This document shows, one piece after another, positions 23,584-26,002 of a stretch of DNA of 26,002 nucleotides. Origin of the DNA: RGIG8700 sp045648505 (GTDB lineage Bacteria > Bacillota > Clostridia > RGIG6154); assembly GCA_045648505.1 (NCBI GenBank), contig JAZROD010000015.1:1-26002 (forward strand), read 5' to 3'. A program made the translations under genes and the position numbers. Under the pieces are notes generated by a model. It did no database searches. It had not been told where the DNA came from and was given only the letters and a program-made list of their open reading frames with translations. Every line of letters starts with the position of its first letter. The first letter of the stretch is position 1.

Positions 23584-24501
23584 TTACTTCCTCGTTTTGG
23601 GTAGTTTTTCAGAAAATTCAATTAATTTCATAAAACTATCAGGGTTTTGCATCAATCCGCTGATTAACTGCATCTGAAGTGCTGTGTCTTGTGACATTTG
23701 TGGTTGAGTATTCTGCATGCTTTTAATTACAGTGCCGATTGTTTCTGTATTTGTACTCTTAATTTCGTTTTTTACATCACTAATAGAATCCAAAATCTGA
23801 TACAAAACAGGCATAATAGCAGGTGATGCGCTTTCTGTCGGTTCTTCATCAACAGAGGCTTCCGTATTTTCGGAGTAATTAAAAGACTCGATCGTTTTGG
23901 TTAATCGATTTTTCACCTCTTCAACGCTATCCAAATCGGTCAAATCATATTCAAGTGTACGAATTGTCGTAACATCAAAGGGAAGATTTTCGCCTTTTCC
24001 TTTTAAGTGTATAATAGGTTTCTTAGTTCTTGTTCTGTATCCCATCTCAAAAAACACATTTGGATTATGTTCGCTAATATCAGCGATAACTAATTCTGAG
24101 TTTTCAAGATGGTCAATAATTGTTTGTGTGATAGAATTTGCATCATTAAGTTTGTCAACTCTTATTGCTTCAAAATCACACTCGTCACATACAGGCTTAA
24201 TAATATACTTAAAAAGCTTGTCCGCGTTATTCCTTGTATCGCTTCCTTCTTCTCCTATCGGAGAAACCACAAAACATTTTTTCATATTAACACCTCTTGT
24301 ACCTTTAGAGTATATACCTCTGTCGACTTTTATGATTGAACCATTTTTAACCATTGTGTTTACTGAACCAGCAAATTGTCCTTCGGTATAATCATCAAGA
24401 CCAACATCAGATAAGTATTTTTTCATATCCTGAACACTATGTTGCTGTTCATCGGATAAAAGTTCCAATATTTTTTCTTGTATTCTTGAACTTGTGGCCA
24501 T
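23584..24501 (-). CDS. Winged-helix plus nucleoside deoxyribosyltransferase-like protein, Thoeris-linked third gene
   Basis: A 305-residue soluble protein. Residues about 1-70 look like a winged helix (QEKILELLSDEQQHSV ... GIYSKG). Residues about 74-205 look like a nucleoside 2-deoxyribosyltransferase/DRHyd-type Rossmannoid: CFVVSPIGEEGSDTR, VIADISEHNPNVFFEMGY with Asp141, Asn146 and Glu152, then KKPIIHLKGKG. The Glu in the NPNVFFEMG motif is where this superfamily keeps its catalytic residue for cleaving N-glycosidic bonds. The tail (206-305) is acidic, then Gln/Met-rich and helical, possibly for oligomerisation. ATG 24501 is chosen for AAGGAG 8 nt upstream; a longer frame runs into the promoter. 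It is the first gene of the Thoeris operon. It may regulate the operon, or process or sense the nucleotide signal; both are inferred. Confidence 0.65.
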   Translation of the reverse strand: MATSSRIQEKILELLSDEQQHSVQDMKKYLSDVGLDDYTEGQFAGSVNTMVKNGSIIKVDRGIYSKGTRGVNMKKCFVVSPIGEEGSDTRNNADKLFKYIIKPVCDECDFEAIRVDKLNDANSITQTIIDHLENSELVIADISEHNPNVFFEMGYRTRTKKPIIHLKGKGENLPFDVTTIRTLEYDLTDLDSVEEVKNRLTKTIESFNYSENTEASVDEEPTESASPAIMPVLYQILDSISDVKNEIKSTNTETIGTVIKSMQNTQPQMSQDTALQMQLISGLMQNPDSFMKLIEFSEKLPKTRK

Positions 24502-24524
24502 GCAATCAGCTCCTTTTAAATAAA

Positions 24525-24553
24525 ACATTACCATATTTTTCTTAAATTGTCAA
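24525..24553 (-). promoter_or_regulatory. Promoter candidate of the Thoeris operon
   Basis: On the minus strand a perfect TTGACA (24548-24553) lies 17 nt before TAATGT (24525-24530). The -35 is consensus and the -10 poor, which suggests a weak or activator-dependent promoter. ATG 24501 lies about 24 nt downstream of the -10. Confidence 0.5.
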
Positions 24554-24562
24554 CTTGATTCT

Positions 24563-24599
24563 ACAAGATTACAAGAATTTCTTGTTTTACAACAAGAAA
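24563..24599. promoter_or_regulatory. Array of ACAAGAA half-sites, probable operator
   Basis: Immediately upstream of the Thoeris -35 are ACAAGAT (24563-24569), the palindrome ACAAGAA-T-TTCTTGT (24571-24585) and a third direct ACAAGAA (24592-24598). The second and third half-sites also form a 9-bp stem (24578-24586 with 24591-24599). The near-regular spacing looks like a binding site for a dimeric or oligomeric DNA-binding protein, for which the winged-helix protein of the operon is the obvious candidate. Confidence 0.45.
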
Positions 24600-24610
24600 A
24601 GTAAATAATA

Positions 24611-24645
24611 AGAGAGCAAATCCTTTAGTTAGGCTTTTGCTCTCT
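24611..24645. terminator. Hairpin downstream of the M23 remnant
   Basis: A perfect 10-bp stem, AGAGAGCAAA (24611-24620) with TTTGCTCTCT (24636-24645), and a 15-nt loop. On the minus strand it is followed by TTATTATTTAC, so it may terminate the old peptidase gene. The stretch 24646-24733 holds nothing else I can identify. Confidence 0.55.
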
Positions 24646-24733
24646 AAAAACATTATACTCCTTACTTATTTTTTTGAATGCTTATATCATTTTACAGCAC
24701 CAACTCATTCGAAATCACCAATATCTACAATTA

Positions 24734-24940
24734 TTATGATACAAACTCCGGGTTAATGAATTCTCCGTTTATAAGCACCTCAAAATGTAGGTGTGCACCT
24801 GTTGAGGTTCCTGTTTTACCAACTTTGCCGATATTTTGACTTCTTACAACTTCATCACTTTTTGTTACAAGCAATTCTTGTGTAAGTCCGGCATATACGA
24901 TTTGAATGTTATCTCTTTGAGAACTTTTTGGTTTGTTCAA
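24734..24940 (-). pseudogene. Truncated LytM/M23 metallopeptidase (C-terminal fragment)
   Basis: The frame encodes the end of an M23 peptidoglycan endopeptidase: IVYAGLTQELLV, then IGKVGKTGTSTGAHLHFEVL with the zinc/catalytic HxH pair, then INGEFINPEFVS. The first half of the domain, with the HxxxD zinc ligands and any signal peptide, is missing. An in-frame stop lies just upstream, the only available start is TTG with no ribosome binding site, and homology stops near 24910-24940. It is a remnant of a deleted or recombined gene at the border of the Thoeris island and would not be an active enzyme. Confidence 0.75.
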
Positions 24941-25164
24941 AGCTTGATTTTACGGGTTTTCTTTATTTTTTGTTACTTGTACGTTATTTGTGTAGAGCTT
25001 TCGATAACATCATAAAACTACTCTACTACGATGAAAACTATCTTCCACCAAGACGTGCAAAGAGTAATACTGATTTAATAGACTACCAACCTAAAAGTGG
25101 AACCGCAATAGCTTATGTGTATGCTAAGCTTAGCTTATACTAAAGTTTTACCGATAGTTATGAC
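24941..25164. other. Gap with no recognisable gene; possible remnant coding on the plus strand
   Basis: An open plus-strand frame through this stretch ends at 25143 and gives KLLYYDENYLPPRRAKSNT followed by DLIDYQPKSGTAIAYVYAKL, which looks like protein rather than noise. It has no proper start or ribosome binding site, and I do not recognise a family. It is most simply leftover coding sequence of another gene joined to the M23 fragment. Confidence 0.35.
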
Positions 25165-26002
25165 TTACACTCCGCTATATGCAGAAAAACCACCATCCAC
25201 AGGAATTACAATTCCGTTAACAAAGCTTGATGCCTCGTCGCAGAGAAGGTACAAAAGTGTTCCTAAAAGTTCTTCTGTTTTACCGAATCTGTCCATAGGT
25301 GTCTGTGAAAGGATTTTCTGTGAACGAGCAGTATATGTACCGTCTTCGTTCATCAAAAGTGCTTTGTTCTGATTTGTTAAGAAAAATCCAGGTGCGATTG
25401 CATTAACTCTTATACCTGTTTTTGAAAAATGTACTGCAAGCCATTGTGTAAAGTTTGAAATGGCAGCTTTTGCGCCTGAATATGCAGGAATTCTTGTTAA
25501 AGGTGTGAAAGCGTTCATTGAGGAAATGTTTATGATGTTTGCTTTTTCCTTTTCAATTAAATCCATAGCAAAAACCTGAGTTGGAAGAAGAGTTCCCAGG
25601 AAGTTTAAGTTGAATACAAAGCCAACACCTTCAGGGTCTAAATCAAAGAAGGTTTTAACATCTTCTTTGAGTAAGTCTTCTTTTTCAAAATAGTCTTTTG
25701 AAGTTGTGCCTTTAGGATTGTTTCCCCCTGCACCGTTAATTAAAATATCAACTGTGCCGAATTTTTCGTTTACAATTTTCTTTGCATTTATAAGACTTTC
25801 TTTGTCAAGAACATTTGTCTTTATACCGATTGCAATACCGCCGTCTTTTACAATATCTTCAGCAACGGTGTTTGCGGCATCTTCGTTAAGGTCCAAAATT
25901 GCAACCTTTGCACCGCTTAAAGCAATAGCCTTTGCAAATGAAGAGCAGAGAATTCCGCCTCCGCCGGTTACAACCGCAACCTTATCTTTAAGATTTATAT
26001 TA
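25165..26002 (-). CDS. SDR oxidoreductase, probable D-mannonate oxidoreductase (5' end outside window)
   Basis: At least 278 residues of a short-chain dehydrogenase/reductase. The frame stays open to the right edge, so only the start codon and perhaps a few residues are missing. NAD(P)-binding TGGGGILC follows DKVAVV near the visible start. ILINGAGGNNPKGTT is the NNAG-type motif with an extension typical of the mannonate/fructuronate branch. The catalytic Ser and YxxxK lie in NISSMNAFTPLTRIPAYSGAK. Clostridial and Thermotoga members of this branch reduce fructuronate to mannonate (the UxuB reaction) in glucuronate catabolism; that fits a genome with uronate-polysaccharide lyase-like genes. 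The exact substrate is inferred. It is the first gene right of the accessory island. Confidence 0.8.
   Translation of the reverse strand, partial: NINLKDKVAVVTGGGGILCSSFAKAIALSGAKVAILDLNEDAANTVAEDIVKDGGIAIGIKTNVLDKESLINAKKIVNEKFGTVDILINGAGGNNPKGTTSKDYFEKEDLLKEDVKTFFDLDPEGVGFVFNLNFLGTLLPTQVFAMDLIEKEKANIINISSMNAFTPLTRIPAYSGAKAAISNFTQWLAVHFSKTGIRVNAIAPGFFLTNQNKALLMNEDGTYTARSQKILSQTPMDRFGKTEELLGTLLYLLCDEASSFVNGIVIPVDGGFSAYSGV

Noticed and set aside
22653..24553. Type I Thoeris or CBASS assignment of the defence operon
   Set aside because: No SIR2 or SLOG domain is present in the membrane effector and no CD-NTase gene is seen; the TM-macro plus TIR pair fits type II Thoeris.
24928..25143. Plus-strand 71-residue frame as a real gene
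   Set aside because: It can start only at TTG with no ribosome binding site, overlaps the M23 fragment and has no recognisable family; treated as remnant sequence.

Overview
The window looks like a piece of the chromosome of an uncultured, low-GC gut Clostridia-type Firmicute. The DNA is AT-rich, ribosome binding sites are strong AGGAGG-type, sigma-A promoters have TTGACA/TATAAT boxes, rho-independent terminators are common, and genes sit in tightly overlapping operons. Families typical of Clostridia are present: a TSCPD-domain protein, ABC-F ATPase, PdaA-like deacetylase, split cobalamin-dependent methionine synthase, and an SDR-type mannonate oxidoreductase. No rRNA, tRNA or CRISPR array was seen.

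Layout. The left edge holds the 5' start of an IS3-type transposase gene (minus strand) with its terminal region. Next come an NlpC/P60-like protein (minus) and a 785-residue heparinase II/III-like protein (plus). An ABC-F/TSCPD two-gene unit (minus) follows, then a PdaA-like polysaccharide deacetylase and a ptsH-ptsI pair (plus), and an acyltransferase-3 membrane protein (minus) divergent from malQ (plus). A second, closely related 785-residue heparinase-like paralogue (minus) is divergent from a tandem-P-loop ATPase (plus). Then comes a five-gene minus-strand methionine operon: metF, a separate MetH reactivation-domain protein, metH without that domain, an intact metallophosphoesterase, and a metallophosphoesterase-like paralogue that has lost most of its metal ligands. 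A DUF805 membrane protein precedes it.

From about 21.77 to 25.16 kb the window turns into an accessory island. On one side is a highly structured, non-coding element of about 300 nt. On the other is the scar of a truncated LytM/M23 peptidase followed by unassignable sequence. Between them is a three-gene minus-strand operon: a winged-helix plus nucleoside-deoxyribosyltransferase-like protein, a two-TM plus macro-like domain protein (ThsA of type II Thoeris), and a TIR-like protein (ThsB). This is a type II Thoeris anti-phage system with a non-canonical third gene, preceded by an array of ACAAGAA half-sites upstream of its promoter. The window closes in the 3' part of an SDR oxidoreductase of the mannonate oxidoreductase type.

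How the genes fit together. The heparinase-like pair, MalQ and the mannonate-type SDR point to use of polysaccharides and uronic acids. PdaA and the NlpC protein suggest cell-wall remodelling. The PTS phosphorelay has a HPr without the regulatory Ser46. The met operon supplies methyl-THF and B12-dependent methionine synthesis with reactivation in trans. The most notable signals are the three-gene Thoeris operon, the degenerate phosphoesterase co-expressed with its intact twin, and the structured element at the island border.
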